DNA of 64,000 bases from Limosilactobacillus equigenerosi DSM 18793 = JCM 14505 (GCF_001311375.1 NZ_BBAS01000004.1:53289-117288); one strand, 5' to 3'. Counted from the first letter of the stretch, positions 37,870-49,160 are shown. The notes: generated by a model not told the origin, from the letters alone. Program-made: numbers and translations.

Positions 37870-37998
37870 TAGGTCGCGAGCCACGCATTAAGGAAGTCGT
37901 GGCCTAACGTAGACAAGCCGTTAGCACTAGCAACGCTAGGGGTGACGGTCTTGGCATAGTTAGGCATTAGGCTTCCGCGTGGCGAGCGAAGTTACAAA
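37870..37998 (+). repeat. 129-bp palindromic repeat, copy B
   Basis: Same length as copy A at 25967-26095 and about 85% identical over all 129 positions with no gap. Stems: GCCACGC/GCGTGGC at the ends, CCTAAC/GTTAGG, CAAGCCGT/ACGGTCTTG (one bulge) and CTAGC/GCTAG around the centre; the local alternative GCCACG/CGTGGC is also kept. Several differences from copy A preserve pairing, including the CTAGCAACGCTAG tip. It begins 11 bases after the rpe stop codon. Confidence 0.8.
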
Positions 37999-38033
37999 GT
38001 TGCCGTCGAAGATAGCAACAATTTATTTAGAGG

Positions 38034-38065
38034 GGCTGAAGAGGAACTTACCTTTTCAGCCTTTT
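38034..38065 (+). terminator. rho-independent terminator of the rpe operon
   Basis: GGCTGAA (38034-38040) pairs with TTCAGCC (38055-38061), then TTTT. Confidence 0.7.
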
Positions 38066-38090
38066 CACTAATTAGGACTGGGGTGAAATC

Positions 38091-38735
38091 ATGACGGTTG
38101 TTAACATCATGGTCGGCGGACCAGAAGATTTAATTCCATATGACCAACTAAATCATTATCCTGGGGTGTGGCTCGGCGTTGACCTCGGGGCGACGCGCTT
38201 ATTGAATCACGGGATTGTCCCAGTGGTAGCCTTAGGCGATTTCGATTCGTCGACCAATGCGCAGTTTGATGCCGTCGTTGCTCAAGTGGCGGATGTCCGA
38301 ACTTGCTCACCGATTAAGGACGAAACGGATACGCAACTGGCGTTGACGATTGCGTTACAAGAATATAATGCGACTCAAATTAATTTATTTGGCGCCACCG
38401 GGGGGCGGTTGGATCAATTATTAGCTAATCTTTATAGTGTTTTGCGTGACCCATATCGCTTGGCGTTGCCGAAGTTACGGTTAATTGATACGCAAAATGT
38501 CGTGACGTGGTTTGAACCTGGGACGTATCAAGTTGAGCAATTACCAACCATGCAATACTTAGCTTTTGTGGGAATTACAGGGGTGGACAATTTAACGATT
38601 CAAGATGCCAAGTACAACTTAGCGCCGTTTTCGAGTGCAATGCCGATTTCGTGGTCAAGTAATGAATTTGTGGGTCAACCGGTCACTTTTTCCTTTACCA
38701 CGGGGATTGTAATGGTAATCCAAAGCCACGATTAA
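38091..38735 (+). CDS. thiN: thiamine diphosphokinase
   Basis: Transfers pyrophosphate from ATP to thiamine, making the cofactor needed by phosphoketolase and pyruvate enzymes. The family's GDFDSS motif, KDETDTQLAL and GATGGRLDQLLANL are clear. 214 aa, intact. RBS is a weak TGGGGTG before the ATG at 38091. It is the usual neighbour of rpe and rsgA but here is separated from them by the 129-bp repeat and a terminator, so it probably has its own promoter. Confidence 0.93.
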   Translation: MTVVNIMVGGPEDLIPYDQLNHYPGVWLGVDLGATRLLNHGIVPVVALGDFDSSTNAQFDAVVAQVADVRTCSPIKDETDTQLALTIALQEYNATQINLFGATGGRLDQLLANLYSVLRDPYRLALPKLRLIDTQNVVTWFEPGTYQVEQLPTMQYLAFVGITGVDNLTIQDAKYNLAPFSSAMPISWSSNEFVGQPVTFSFTTGIVMVIQSHD

Positions 38736-38766
38736 TGTGTCAAGTAAATTTCCTTGAAAGAAAGTA

Positions 38767-38795
38767 TTGCATTCAATGCGTACGTGTGATAAATT
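38767..38795 (+). promoter_or_regulatory. rpmB promoter
   Basis: TTGCAT (38767-38772) and TAAATT (38790-38795) are 17 bases apart. The leader contains a small GCGC...GCGC hairpin before GAGGAGAGGAGG. Confidence 0.65.
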
Positions 38796-38865
38796 AATTG
38801 AGTGAGTTAAAGCGCATTAGTTTGCGCACTGATTTAAATTTGATGAGGAGAGGAGGGTCCCAACC

Positions 38866-39054
38866 ATGGCAAAGGATTTTATTACTGGTAAGCATACTTC
38901 ATTCGGTAACAAGCGTTCACACGCCCTTAACTCAAGTCGTCGGAGCTGGAAGCCAAACTTGCAAAAGGCTACGATTTTAGTTGATGGTAAGCCTAAGAAG
39001 GTTTACGTTTCAGCACGTACTTTGAAGTCTGGTAAAGTTACCCGAGTTCACTAA
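38866..39054 (+). CDS. rpmB: 50S ribosomal protein L28
   Basis: Large-subunit protein of 62 aa. [22 protein letters not shown] and the [31 protein letters not shown] stretch are diagnostic for the Firmicutes type. It lacks the zinc-ribbon cysteines, so it is the C-minus form. Monocistronic between its own promoter and a strong terminator; preceded by a very good ribosome site. Confidence 0.96.
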   Translation: MAKDFITGKHTSFGNKRSHALNSSRRSWKPNLQKATILVDGKPKKVYVSARTLKSGKVTRVH

Positions 39055-39062
39055 GAATTAAA

Positions 39063-39095
39063 AAAGCAGTTCGTGTTCGCGGACTGCTTTTTTTT
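39063..39095 (+). terminator. rho-independent terminator of rpmB
   Basis: AAAGCAGT (39063-39070) and ACTGCTTT (39083-39090) with a TTTTTTTT tail. Confidence 0.9.
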
Positions 39096-39195
39096 AGTGC
39101 CATAGGACCGTGAGCGGTAGGGAAATAGTTTCTTGAAGTCCGTGAATATGGTAAGATGAATTGAAACAATTAATATGGACAAAGGAGCGTTAAGC

Positions 39196-39558
39196 ATGTC
39201 AATTAAGATTAAGAACAACTCGGGAATGATTGATATTTCCAATGATGTAATCGCTACGGTTGTCGGTGGCGCGGCGACGGATATGTACGGAGTGGTCGGT
39301 ATGGCCAGTCGTAAGCAAGTCCGGGACAGCTTTAACCAAATCTTAGGACGCGATAGTTACCAAAAAGGGGTCGTAATTAAGCAACAAGGTGATGCAATTA
39401 CGGTTGAAGTAAGTATTATCGTTAGCTACGGAACCAAGGTTTCCGAAGTTTCAAAGAGTGTCCAAAAACAAGTTAAGTATAGTTTACAATCAATGCTCGG
39501 GATCGAAGCGGACGCGGTCAATGTAATTGTCCAAGGGGTTCGCGTTGTTGGTGAGTAA
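39196..39558 (+). CDS. Asp23/Gls24 family protein (YloU-like), 120 aa
   Basis: Second Asp23-family gene in the window; at this locus, before the fatty-acid kinase, it is the YloU type. Core features: ISNDVIATVVGGAATDMYGVVGMA, ITVEVSIIVSYGTKVSEVSKSVQKQVKYSL and VNVIVQGV. I start at ATG 39196 after AAAGGAG; an upstream in-frame ATG at 39175 has no ribosome site. fakA follows 21 bases after the stop, in one operon. Confidence 0.9.
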   Translation: MSIKIKNNSGMIDISNDVIATVVGGAATDMYGVVGMASRKQVRDSFNQILGRDSYQKGVVIKQQGDAITVEVSIIVSYGTKVSEVSKSVQKQVKYSLQSMLGIEADAVNVIVQGVRVVGE

Positions 39559-39579
39559 CTGAGCGGGAGGAAAAGGATT

Positions 39580-41255
39580 TTGTCAGTAACTGAAATTACG
39601 AAGCTGGAATTTGATCAAATGGTGCAAGCCGCCGCGGTCAAATTAAATCAAAAGGCGGAATTTATTAACTCATTGAATGTCTTTCCAGTTCCAGATGGTG
39701 ATACGGGAACGAACATGAGTATGTCAATGGCGAGCGGGGCGAAGTACGAAGCTGAAGTTGAAAGTGACGCGGTGAGCGATTTGTCGGCGGCCTTAGCCAA
39801 GGGACTCTTAATGGGAGCCCGGGGGAACTCTGGGGTGATTTTATCCCAAATTTTCCGGGGCTTTGCAAAAGGGTCTGAAGGGGTCAACACATACGATGCC
39901 AAGCGGTTTGTTGATGCATATGCAAATGGGGCCCAAACGGCTTACAAGTCGGTGATGAAGCCAACGGAAGGGACGATCTTAACGGTGGTTCGGGAATCCG
40001 CCCAAGCTGGTTTAGACCTAGTTAAGGCCGGTGAAACGGATTTAGTAGTCATCATGGAAAAGATTGTCGATGCGGCTGATGCTGCCTTAGCCAAGACGCC
40101 GGACTTATTACCAGTCTTAAAAGAAGTTGGCGTGGTTGATTCCGGTGGGCAAGGGTTAGTCTTTGTCTTACACGCCTTTTACGAAGCCTTAACGGGGCAA
40201 GTCTTAGAAGAAGATGCGAAGCTTGATCTCGCCCAAATGGACGAAATGATCAATGCCGAACACCATCAAAGTGCCCAAGGTAAGCTGGATCCGGCTGACA
40301 TTAAGTACGGTTACTGTACGGAAATTATGGTCCGGATTGGCCGGGGAAACAGTGTCACGCAAGCCTTTGATTACGATACGTTCTACAACCATTTGGCAGA
40401 ATTAGGGGACAGTTTATTAGTCATTAACGATGATGAAATCGTCAAAGTGCACGTCCACACGGAACACCCGGACCAAGTCTTAAACTGGGGGCTCCAATTT
40501 GGGGACTTACGGAAGACGAAGGTTGACAACATGCGTTGGCAACAAGAATCGATCATGGATCAAGACGAACCAGTTGCTGAACCTAGTGATCAACAGCCGT
40601 CGACACGGCGGTGATTGCTGTTTCTTCTGGGGACGGAATTTCCGCCTTGTTCAAGGACCTCGGGGTAACGACGATTATTTCGGGTGGTCAAACGATGAAC
40701 CCAAGTATTCAAGATATTGCGGATGCAATTGCTCAAGCGAATGCTAAGCAAGCCTTAATCTTACCAAACAACGGGAACATCATTATGGCGGCCGAACAAG
40801 CGGCTGAAGTATCAGAAATTCCAGTCAAAGTCGTCCACACCAAGACGATTGCCCAAGGAATGAGCGCAATGCTTGAATTCAACCCCGATGCTGAGTTAGC
40901 GGATAATCAAAGTGCCATGGAAGGTAACATTGCCTTAGTTAAGAGTGGGGAAGTAACCCATGCCGTGCGGGACACGACGATTGATGGTCGTGAAATCAAG
41001 AATGGCGACTACATGGGGATTGTTGACGGGAAGATTATCGTCACGGATCCGGATGTAGCAACTGCTGCCATTAAGATGGTGATTGAAATGTTGGATGAAG
41101 ACAGTGAAATTGTGACCATCTTAACAGGCCAAGATAGTTCTGAAACCGTCGTAGAACAAATTACTGCTGCGGTGGAAGCAATTGATGATGAAGTTGAAGT
41201 TCAAGTATATGCGGGTGGCCAACCAGTTTACCCATACTTGATTTCGGTTGAATAA
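39580..41255 (+). CDS. fakA: fatty acid kinase catalytic subunit FakA (DAK2/YloV), frame broken
   Basis: Phosphorylates FakB-bound fatty acids for use by PlsX/PlsY, whose gene plsX lies 2 kb downstream. The DhaL-like domain shows NVFPVPDGDTGTNMSMSM and GARGNSGVILSQIFRG; the C-terminal half begins VIAVSSGDGISALFKDLG and has GGQTMNPSIQDI. Translation begins at TTG 39580 after GGGAGG. The frame breaks near 40597-40612 (PST/TAV); one base restores 558 aa. Confidence 0.92.
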
Positions 41256-41267
41256 TGATGCGAAAAG

Positions 41268-41305
41268 CTCGAGGAAGTCGTTCTAGCGATAACCTCGAGT
41301 TTTTT
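41268..41305 (+). terminator. terminator between fakA and recG
   Basis: CTCGAGG (41268-41274) pairs with CCTCGAG (41293-41299), then TTTTTT, just before the recG ribosome site. Confidence 0.75.
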
Positions 41306-41323
41306 GCCAGGGGGAGAAAATCG

Positions 41324-43358
41324 ATGCCAAGTTTACAAGACCCAGTCACGGCGGTCCGCGGGGTTGGACCCAAGTTGGCGGAGCAATTAGCGACGCTCGA
41401 AATCGAAACCGTCGAAGATTTACTAACTTATTTTCCAGCCCGCTATGATGAAATGACGCCGACCAATGTACAATTCGCAAAGGATAAACAAAAATTAGCG
41501 GTCAAAGGAACGGTGATGTCAGAACCAATCATCTCCCGGTATGGGTATCGGCGCTCGCGGGTGGCCTTTCGGTTGTTAACCGGGATGGATGTGGTCCAAG
41601 TGACGTTTTTTAATCAACCCTACTTAGCTAAAAATATCACGGCGAATATGGATGTAATCGTGACCGGGACGTGGGATGCGCCCCGACAAACGATTAAGGG
41701 CACCAAAGTCATTACCAAAGACCTTGATCAACAAAGTGGGATGGGTGCGGTTTACTCCGTGAATAAGCATATTAAGCAAGCTACGTTGCAAAAAACAATC
41801 CGCCAAGCGTTTACCCAATATGAACGGTTTATTCCGACTTTGTTGCCAGTAAAATTGCGCCAAGATTACCAATTGATGGAACGCCGGGAAATGATTGCGC
41901 AATTGCATTTTCCAACGGACCGCGAATTAGCGCAGGCGGCCCGGCGCACAGCTGCCTATGAGGAATTCTTTTTATTTGAACTGCGGATGTTAGCATTACG
42001 GCAAGCCAATCGGGAAGCTGATGGGTTATCGATTCAATATCACAATGATGAAGTGCGAGCGTTTATTAAAACAATTCCGTTTGAGTTAACCAACGCCCAA
42101 AAGCGGGTCGTCAATGAAATTTGTCGGGATTTAAAAGCCCCATATCAAATGAATCGACTCTTGCAAGGGGATGTTGGGTCGGGTAAAACGATTGTGGCGG
42201 CGATTGCAATCTATGCAGCGATTACGGCCGGCTATCAAGTGGCGTTAATGGCGCCAACGGAAATTCTAGCCACGCAACATGCCCAAAAGTTAGCTAAAGT
42301 CTTTGCTGAGACCCCAGTCAATGTCGGCTTGCTAACCGGTGGGGTTAAACCTAAAGCGGCTGAACAATTACGCGCGCAGATTGCGGCTGGTCAAATTAAT
42401 TTAATTGTCGGGACCCATGCTTTAATTCAAGATAAGGTGGAATATGCTAATTTAGGGTTGGCCATTATCGATGAACAACACCGGTTCGGGGTGAAACAAC
42501 GCCAAACCTTGCGGGAAAAGGGAAATCATCCCGATGTGTTAGCAATGACGGCGACCCCAATTCCGCGGACGATTGCGATTACTACCTACGGCGAAATGGA
42601 CGTTTCCATTATCGATGAATTACCAGCAGGGCGCCAACCGATTCAAACCCAGTGGTTGCAAGCTAAACAACTTGAGACGGCCGTGCGCTTTTTAAAGGAA
42701 CAACTGGCGACCGGCGCGCAAGTTATATTGTTAGTCCATTGATTGAAGAAAGCGAAAGTTGGATGTTCAAAATGCGACGGCGTTGGCCGAAGAATACGCT
42801 GAAATTTTTGCGCCAACGTATCAAGTCGGCCTCTTACATGGGCGGATGACGAATGATGAAAAAGCGGCGGTCATGGACCAGTTCCAAGCTGGGGATATTC
42901 AAGTCTTAGTTTCAACGACCGTCATTGAAGTCGGGGTTGATAATCCGAATGCGACCGTCATGATGATTTATAATGCTGACCGCTTTGGGTTAGCTCAGTT
43001 ACACCAACTCCGGGGCCGGGTTGGCCGGGGGCAACGGCAAAGTTACTGTCTCTTGCTTGCTGATCCGAAAACAGATGACGGGAAAGCGCGGATGGAAACG
43101 ATGGTGGCGACGACGGATGGCTTTGTGGTCGCCCAGCGGGACTTAGAATTACGGGGTTCCGGAGACGTCTTGGGGAAACGCCAATCGGGGATGCCGGCCT
43201 TTAAAGTGGGGGATCCAGTGGCTGATTTAAAGATGCTTCAAATTGCCCGCCGGGATGCCAGTGAATTACTGGCTAATCCCGCTTGGGAAAATACGGACGA
43301 ATATCAACCGTTAGCGTTATATTTACATCGGCACCAGTTAGCCACGCATTTTGATTAG
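41324..43358 (+). CDS. recG: ATP-dependent DNA helicase RecG, frame broken
   Basis: Fork-regression helicase. The N-terminal wedge/OB domain (VRGVGPKLAEQLATLEIETVEDLLTYFPARY) is followed by LLQGDVGSGKTIVAAIA (motif I), IIDEQHRFGV (II), AMTATPIPRT (III) and, after the break, STTVIEVGVDNPNATVM and QLRGRVGRG (V-VI). I start at ATG 41324 after GGGGGAG. Two close frame breaks lie between 42725 and 42760; the expected VSPLIEESEKLDVQNA is recovered by joining. About 678 aa, the normal size. Confidence 0.93.
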
Positions 43359-43429
43359 CTAGTTGGGTTTCAGGTTAAAATGTGGTACGATTTGAAAGTA
43401 AATTAAACGAAAAAAAGGATTATAACGTT

Positions 43430-44464
43430 ATGAAAATTGCTGTTGATGCCATGGGAGGCGATTTTGCCCCTCAAGTAGTGGTTGAAGGGGTGGAACAAGC
43501 CCGTGACTTATACCCCGAGTTAGAATTTGATTTGTATGGCTTGGCGGACCAAGTGACGCCTTTAATCAAGGATCAAACGCGGATTAAGGTCATTAATACG
43601 ACCGAAATGATTGAAATGGGGGAAGAACCCGTGCGGGCGATTCGGAAGAAAAAGGATTCTTCGATTGTCCGAGCAGCGACAGCCGTGCGTGAAGGTCAAG
43701 CCGATGCCTTCTTTTCAGCTGGAAACACCGGCGCAATTTTAGCGGCGGGGTTGTTAATCGTAGGGCGCGTCAAAGGAATTGACCGGCCAGGATTAACGAG
43801 TATCTTACCAATTGCTAATCCTGATCATCCGGGCCAACGGTTTGTTTACCTTGATTCGGGGGCAAATGCCGAAAGTAAGGAAAAGAATGTCTTACAATTT
43901 GCTCAATTGGGACGATTTTACTCCGAACGGGTGTTAGGAGTTGAAAATCCACGCGTAGCTTTATTAAATAATGGAGCTGAAAGCGATAAGGGTGATACGT
44001 TCCATAAAAATGTGCATGCTCAATTAGCTGCTGACCCGGATGTTAACTTCGTCGGGAACGTTGAAGGGGGCGACTTATTGCTGGGCAAGGCCGATGTGAT
44101 TGTCAGTGATGGTTGGACGGCCAACGTTGCTTTAAAGGCCACTGAAGGTACGGCTAAGTTGATGATTAAGTTAATCAAGGCCGGGGTGAAGAAAGGTGGC
44201 TTACGGGCCTTGTTAGGGGCCTGGTTGTTGAAGCCAATGCTCGTTGACATTAAGAACCTAATGAATGCCTCAACGTATGGTGGGGCCGTCTTATTAGGAC
44301 TGAAGGCACCAGTAGTCAAAACGCATGGGTCCGCTGATCCAGATGCAATCCGGAATACGATTGGTCAAATCAAGCAAATGCTCGATTCTAAAGTGATTGA
44401 TGAAACGGTTGAATACTTTAGTCCGACCCCAGAAAAGGTGGACAACCTTACTGAAAACGATTAA
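43430..44464 (+). CDS. plsX: phosphate acyltransferase PlsX
   Basis: Makes acyl-phosphate from acyl-ACP, the first step of phospholipid synthesis with PlsY, at the membrane surface. MKIAVDAMGGDFAPQVVVEG, ADAFFSAGNTGAILA and LLNNGAESDKG are typical. I start at ATG 43430; the 344-aa protein is normal and intact. acpP follows 41 bases after the stop, the standard arrangement that pairs enzyme and acyl carrier. Confidence 0.95.
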   Translation: MKIAVDAMGGDFAPQVVVEGVEQARDLYPELEFDLYGLADQVTPLIKDQTRIKVINTTEMIEMGEEPVRAIRKKKDSSIVRAATAVREGQADAFFSAGNTGAILAAGLLIVGRVKGIDRPGLTSILPIANPDHPGQRFVYLDSGANAESKEKNVLQFAQLGRFYSERVLGVENPRVALLNNGAESDKGDTFHKNVHAQLAADPDVNFVGNVEGGDLLLGKADVIVSDGWTANVALKATEGTAKLMIKLIKAGVKKGGLRALLGAWLLKPMLVDIKNLMNASTYGGAVLLGLKAPVVKTHGSADPDAIRNTIGQIKQMLDSKVIDETVEYFSPTPEKVDNLTEND

Positions 44465-44505
44465 AATACTAGGTAGACTTTGATTAAGAAGGGAATAATA
44501 AACCA

Positions 44506-44745
44506 ATGGAACGTTCAGAAGTCTTTAAGCAAATTTCCGCCATTGTCGCTGATCACTTTGCAATTGATCGCGCTAAGATTACGGATGATTTAAATTTACG
44601 GACGGATTTAAACGCCGATTCAATTGATTTTGTTGAATTCGTGTTAGAAGTTGAAGATACATTTGGTGCAACGATTGACGACGAAGATGCTGAACAACTC
44701 AGCACAATTGGTGAAGTGGTCGATTACATTATGGCCCATCAATAA
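44506..44745 (+). CDS. acpP: acyl carrier protein
   Basis: Carries growing acyl chains on 4'-phosphopantetheine attached to the Ser in NADSIDFVEFVLEVED. The usual DSLD motif has Ile in place of Leu, a known variant. 79 aa, intact; acidic four-helix protein. SD AAGAAGGGAA before ATG 44506. A terminator directly follows, then the rnc leader. Confidence 0.95.
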   Translation: MERSEVFKQISAIVADHFAIDRAKITDDLNLRTDLNADSIDFVEFVLEVEDTFGATIDDEDAEQLSTIGEVVDYIMAHQ

Positions 44746-44757
44746 TAAAACAACGGG

Positions 44758-44788
44758 GCTGGGCAATTTTACCCAGCTTTCTTTTTTT
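44758..44788 (+). terminator. rho-independent terminator after acpP
   Basis: GCTGGG (44758-44763) and CCCAGC (44772-44777), then TTTCTTTTTTT. Confidence 0.85.
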
Positions 44789-44808
44789 ACATAGCAAGCA
44801 GGCTTAGG

Positions 44809-44852
44809 CCTGTGATATGGAATCGTGTCCGAATAGGATTCTATATCACAGG
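44809..44852 (+). promoter_or_regulatory. rnc: long hairpin in the rnc 5' leader
   Basis: CCTGTGATATGGAATC (44809-44824) and GATTCTATATCACAGG (44837-44852) pair at 15 of 16 positions around a 12-base loop, 21 bases before the rnc start. There is no T-run, so it is not a terminator. A near-perfect stem of this kind upstream of rnc would suit RNase III self-cleavage and autoregulation, known in Escherichia coli; for this species it is inference. Confidence 0.6.
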
Positions 44853-44873
44853 GTTAATCATGAAAGGATAATT

Positions 44874-45576
44874 ATGATTACAGAATTAAGTGACTATTTA
44901 GCACAAGAATTTGATTTACATTTTAAGAATTTAGATTTATTAGCCGAAGCGTTTACCCAAGCTTCGTATGTAAATGAACATCCGCACGAAAATTTACGGT
45001 ATTACGAACGGATTGAATTCCTTGGGGATGCGGTGTTGCAATTACTAGTATCGGAATATATTTACCGGCGTTACCCTGAATTACCACAAGGGAAGTTAAC
45101 GCGATTACGGGCAGCTATGGTGCAAGAAAAGAGTTTTGCTGCCTTTGCCCGCGAATGTCACTTTGACCAATACATTCGCTTGGGAAAAGGGGAAGAAATG
45201 GCTGGGGCTCGCAACCGGGATAGCTTATTATGTGATATTTTTGAATCTTTCATTGGCGCGTTGTACTTAGACCAAGGCCGCGAAGCAGTTGAAAAGTTCA
45301 TTCGGCGGGTCATTTTCCCCAAGTTAGATTTAGGGTGGTTTGACCACGCGGTTGACAGTAAGTCGGCCCTGCAAGAATTCTTGCAACGCGATGGCGATGT
45401 TAATATTGAATATGACTTGATTGCCGAAACGGGCAGTGAAAATGCGCCGGAATTTACCGTGGCCTTAATGGTTGATGGGCAACCAATTTGTCAAGGAACC
45501 GGTTCATCGAAAAAAACATGCTGAAATGGCGGCAGCGCAAGCAGCTCTGGAACAATTCCGGGCCGATCAACAATAG
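44874..45576 (+). CDS. rnc: ribonuclease III, frame broken at the end
   Basis: Cuts double-stranded RNA in rRNA and mRNA processing. The catalytic signature NLRYYERIEFLGDAVLQLLVSEYIY and the second acidic site CDIFESFIGALYLD are intact; a double-stranded RNA-binding domain follows (DSKSALQEFLQRDG). I use the ATG at 44874 after GAAAGGA. The frame breaks at the A7 run 45511-45517; the last dsRBD helix HAEMAAAQAALEQF then follows to a stop at 45574-45576. About 233 aa. Confidence 0.94.
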
Positions 45577-45585
45577 GTAACCGCA

Positions 45586-48500
45586 ATGCGATTATTAACC
45601 TTAGAAATGGAAGGGTTCAAATCCTTCGCACAAAAAAACGAAGATTGACTTCCAAGCCGGGATGAATGGGATCATCGGTCCTAATGGGAGTGGGAAGAGT
45701 AATATTATCGAGGCGATTCGTTGGGTGATGGGAGAACAATCCGCCAAAACCTTGCGGGGAGATAAAATGGCGGATGTCATTTTCAACGGCTCGACGGAGC
45801 GGGCGCCATTAAACCGGGCGCAAGTGAAGATGACGCTCGATAATAGTGATCACTATTTACCAAGTGAATATACCGAAATTACGGTGACCCGCCGGTTGTA
45901 CCGGAACGGGGACAGTGAATACTTGATTAATGATCAAGCCGTGCGCTTGAAAGATATCGTTGAATTATTCATTGATTCTGGGGTTGGTCGTGAATCATTT
46001 TCGGTGATTTCCCAAGGGCAAGTGGCCGCCATTTTTAATGGGAAACCAACTGACCGGCGGAGTGTGATTGAAAATGTGGCTGGGGTCACGAAGTATAAGC
46101 AAAACAAGCAAGCCGCTGAAAAGAAGTTGGCGACGACCAATGATAATTTGAACCGGGTCAACGATATTATTAGTGAAATTCAAGGGCGCTTGGAACCGTT
46201 AGCGGAACAAAGTGCGTTAGCTAAGGACTATTTAGCCCAAAAGTCACGGTTGGACTTATTAGATCGAACGGCAACAGTGAACGCGATTACTGAGCAACGA
46301 CAAGCGTTAGTTGCGACCCAGGACCAAATTGCTGACACACAAACGTTGGCCGATCAGTATGAAACCGCGGCCAAGCAAGCCCAACAAACGTTGCAAAAAT
46401 TGCAACGCGATGTTCAAACGGTCACGCAACAAAAGGATGACCACCAACATCAAGTGGTTTTATTAACGGAAACGATTGCGAAGTTGAATGGTGAACAATC
46501 GCTCGCTACGGTCCGCCAAGAACAATTTGCGGCCGAAGAAGAACGATTGACGAAGGAAATTGCCACCGTCACGGAGCAACAAACTCAATTAGCCCAAACG
46601 CAAGCGGCCTTAACGAATGATTTAACCACCGCCCAACAAGCGGTCACGCAATCTAAGACGGATTTAGCTGACTTGCAAAAATTAAGTGTGGCTCAACGGC
46701 GGGATAAATTAGTTGCCCAACGTGAAACTTGGCGGGATGAATTAGTTGATCAAATGCAAGCGTTAACGGCGGCGCAAAATCAACATCAATATTTAACGAA
46801 AAATCAAGCTCGTGAAGCCGCCGCGGCGACGCAAGCTGATCAAGAAAGTGCTAACTTAACGCAACAATTGACGGAATTAACAACGGCGGTTGACCAACAA
46901 GCTCAAGTTGTTGCGACGACTAAGCAAGTGGTTCGTGAATTAACGGATCAATATCAAGCCGAACAAGCGCATCAGCGTCAGTTGCAAAGCGATTATGAAC
47001 AAGTTACGCAACAATGGTATCAAGCGTTAGGGGAAGCTAAATCGGCGCAAAATCGGATTCAAAGTTTCCAAGCGATGGCAGCTGATTATACTGGGTACTA
47101 TCAAGGGGTTCAAGCCGTGCTTCGGCAACGCCAATTATTTACGGGCTTGTTAGGGGCCGTGAGTGAATTGATTACGGTACCAACGGCGTATACGACCGCC
47201 TTAGAAACAGTCTTGGGCAGTCAATTGCAACAACTAGTGGTGCAAACGCAAGCGACAGGGAAGCAAATCATTAATTACTTGATTAAGCAACGGGCCGGCC
47301 GCGTGACGATTTTACCAATGGATAGTTTGCGCCTGGCTCGGGAACCGCGGACGTTAGCGGCAGTCGCTGAAATGGACGGATATGTCGGCTGGGCACCCAA
47401 TTTGATTCAGTTTGACGAACAAATCGCCGGGGTGGTGAAACATTTATTAGCCAATACTGTCCTTGCTGATAATTTAGAGCATGCGACTGCGATTGCGCGC
47501 GCTGGGCAACACCAACTCCGCGTAGTTACCTTGATGGTCAATTAATTAACGCCAGCGGGGCGATGACTGGGGGGGCTAATCGGAACCAACGGACTGGTTT
47601 GTTGCAGCAAAAAGAACAGCTTAATCGGTTAATGGCGGCGCAACAACAAGTCCAACAGCAAGCACAGGCCTTAGAAACAAAGGTTCAACGCTTGCAAACG
47701 GCCCGGGAACAAAATCAAACGAGTCTCAATGACTTGCAAGGACAATTACAAACTGCCCAAGCGGAGGCGCAAGCGGCGCAAACGAAGCATCAAGTGATGG
47801 TGACCGAATTGAATGGGCTCAAGAGTCAATTGGACGCGTTAACCTATACGCTTGATCAACAAGGGGTCCAAGCAGCTGATTACCAACGGCAATTAGCGAC
47901 GGCGGCCCAAGCGATGACAACGGCCCAACAACAAGTTGATGACTTACAAGCTAAATTAGCACAAGTCGAAACGCAAATTACGGCGCTGTCAACGAATGCG
48001 GATGATCAAGCGAGTCAAGTGCAAACCTTAATGCAAACGTTAGCGGTCCAAGAAGAACGGGTACGCCACACGAAGCAACAATTAACGCAGTTAACGAGTC
48101 AACAAACGCAACTGGCAGACCGGTTAGGGGCCCTAAATGAGCAAGTGGCCCAATTAAAACAACAAGCCCAACACCAAGTTGATCATCATGCTTCCAATGC
48201 CGATGGTTTGGCGACGGCGAAGGCAAGCTTAGCGCAACACCAAGCGGCCTTGGATGAGTTAAATGCGCAAGCGGTAACGTTAAATGATCAGTTAGCGCGC
48301 CAAGCGACTGATAACGAACGGCGGGAAAGTTTGAGTCGGGCTGCGCTTGATGAATTAGCGAACCATAAAGCCACGTATGCGAAGTTACAAACGCAAATTG
48401 ATCAGGGCTTAAATAAGCTGAGTGAGCAATATCATATGACGTTTACGGACGCCCAACAAAACTTGAGTGACTTACCAGCGGATGAATTAGCCCGGCAAAT

Positions 48501-49151
48501 TAAGCTCTTGAAGCTCGGAATTGCTGAATTAGGTGAAGTGAATACGGCCTCAATTGCGGAATATGAAGACGTGAAAACGCGGTATGATTTCCTGCATGGG
48601 CAACAAGTTGACTTAATGACGGCCCGCGAACAGTTGATGACCACGATGGCCGAAATGGATGCGGAAGTGTCAGATCGGTTTATGGCCATGTTCAAAGAAG
48701 TTTCGATTGCCTTTACGGAAACCTTTAAGCAAATTTTTGCTGGTGGAACGGCGAAGTTAGTGTTAAACGACCCGAGTGATCCATTAACCACTGGGGTGGA
48801 CATTATTGCGCAACCACCGGGCAAGCGGAATCAAAACTTATCTCTGCTCTCAGGGGGGAACAAGCCTTGACAGCCATTACCTTGCTGTTTGCCATTATCA
48901 AAGTGCGGCCAGTTCCATTTGCAATTCTGGATGAACCAGAAGCGGCCCTTGATGCGGTGAATGTTGATCGATTTGCTAATTATCTAGGCACGTTTGGTCC
49001 TGATGGTCCGCAATTCATCGTGATTACGCACCGCAAAGGGACGATGATGAATGCCAATATCTTGTATGGGGTTACGATGCAAGAATCCGGTGTTTCGCGG
49101 ATGGTCGCCATTGATATTGATGAAACGTTAGGTGCCCCGGCGGCAGAATAG
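45586..49151 (+). CDS. smc: chromosome segregation protein SMC, three frame breaks
   Basis: Condensin ATPase. The N-terminal head has LEMEGFKSFA and IIGPNGSGKSNIIEAIRWVMGEQ; long Gln/Ala-rich coiled coils flank a hinge near residues 500-650 (YTGYYQGVQAVL, VTILPMDSL); the C-terminal head has SLLSGGEQALTA (after repair) and FAILDEPEAALD. Frames break at the A7 run 45632-45638, near 47530-47537 (VTL/DGQLINASG), and at the G6 run 48853-48858. The joined protein is about 1188 aa, the family's usual length. It starts 9 bases after rnc. Confidence 0.94.
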
Positions 49152-49160
49152 GAGAAGCTC

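Noticed and set aside
25967..38010. Copies A and B as ends of a composite transposon
   Set aside because: They are in the same orientation, 12 kb apart, and enclose conserved housekeeping genes in ancestral order.
41255..41323. A longer recG starting at 41255
   Set aside because: That stretch encodes the stem of a terminator; ATG 41324 has the ribosome site and the normal RecG start.
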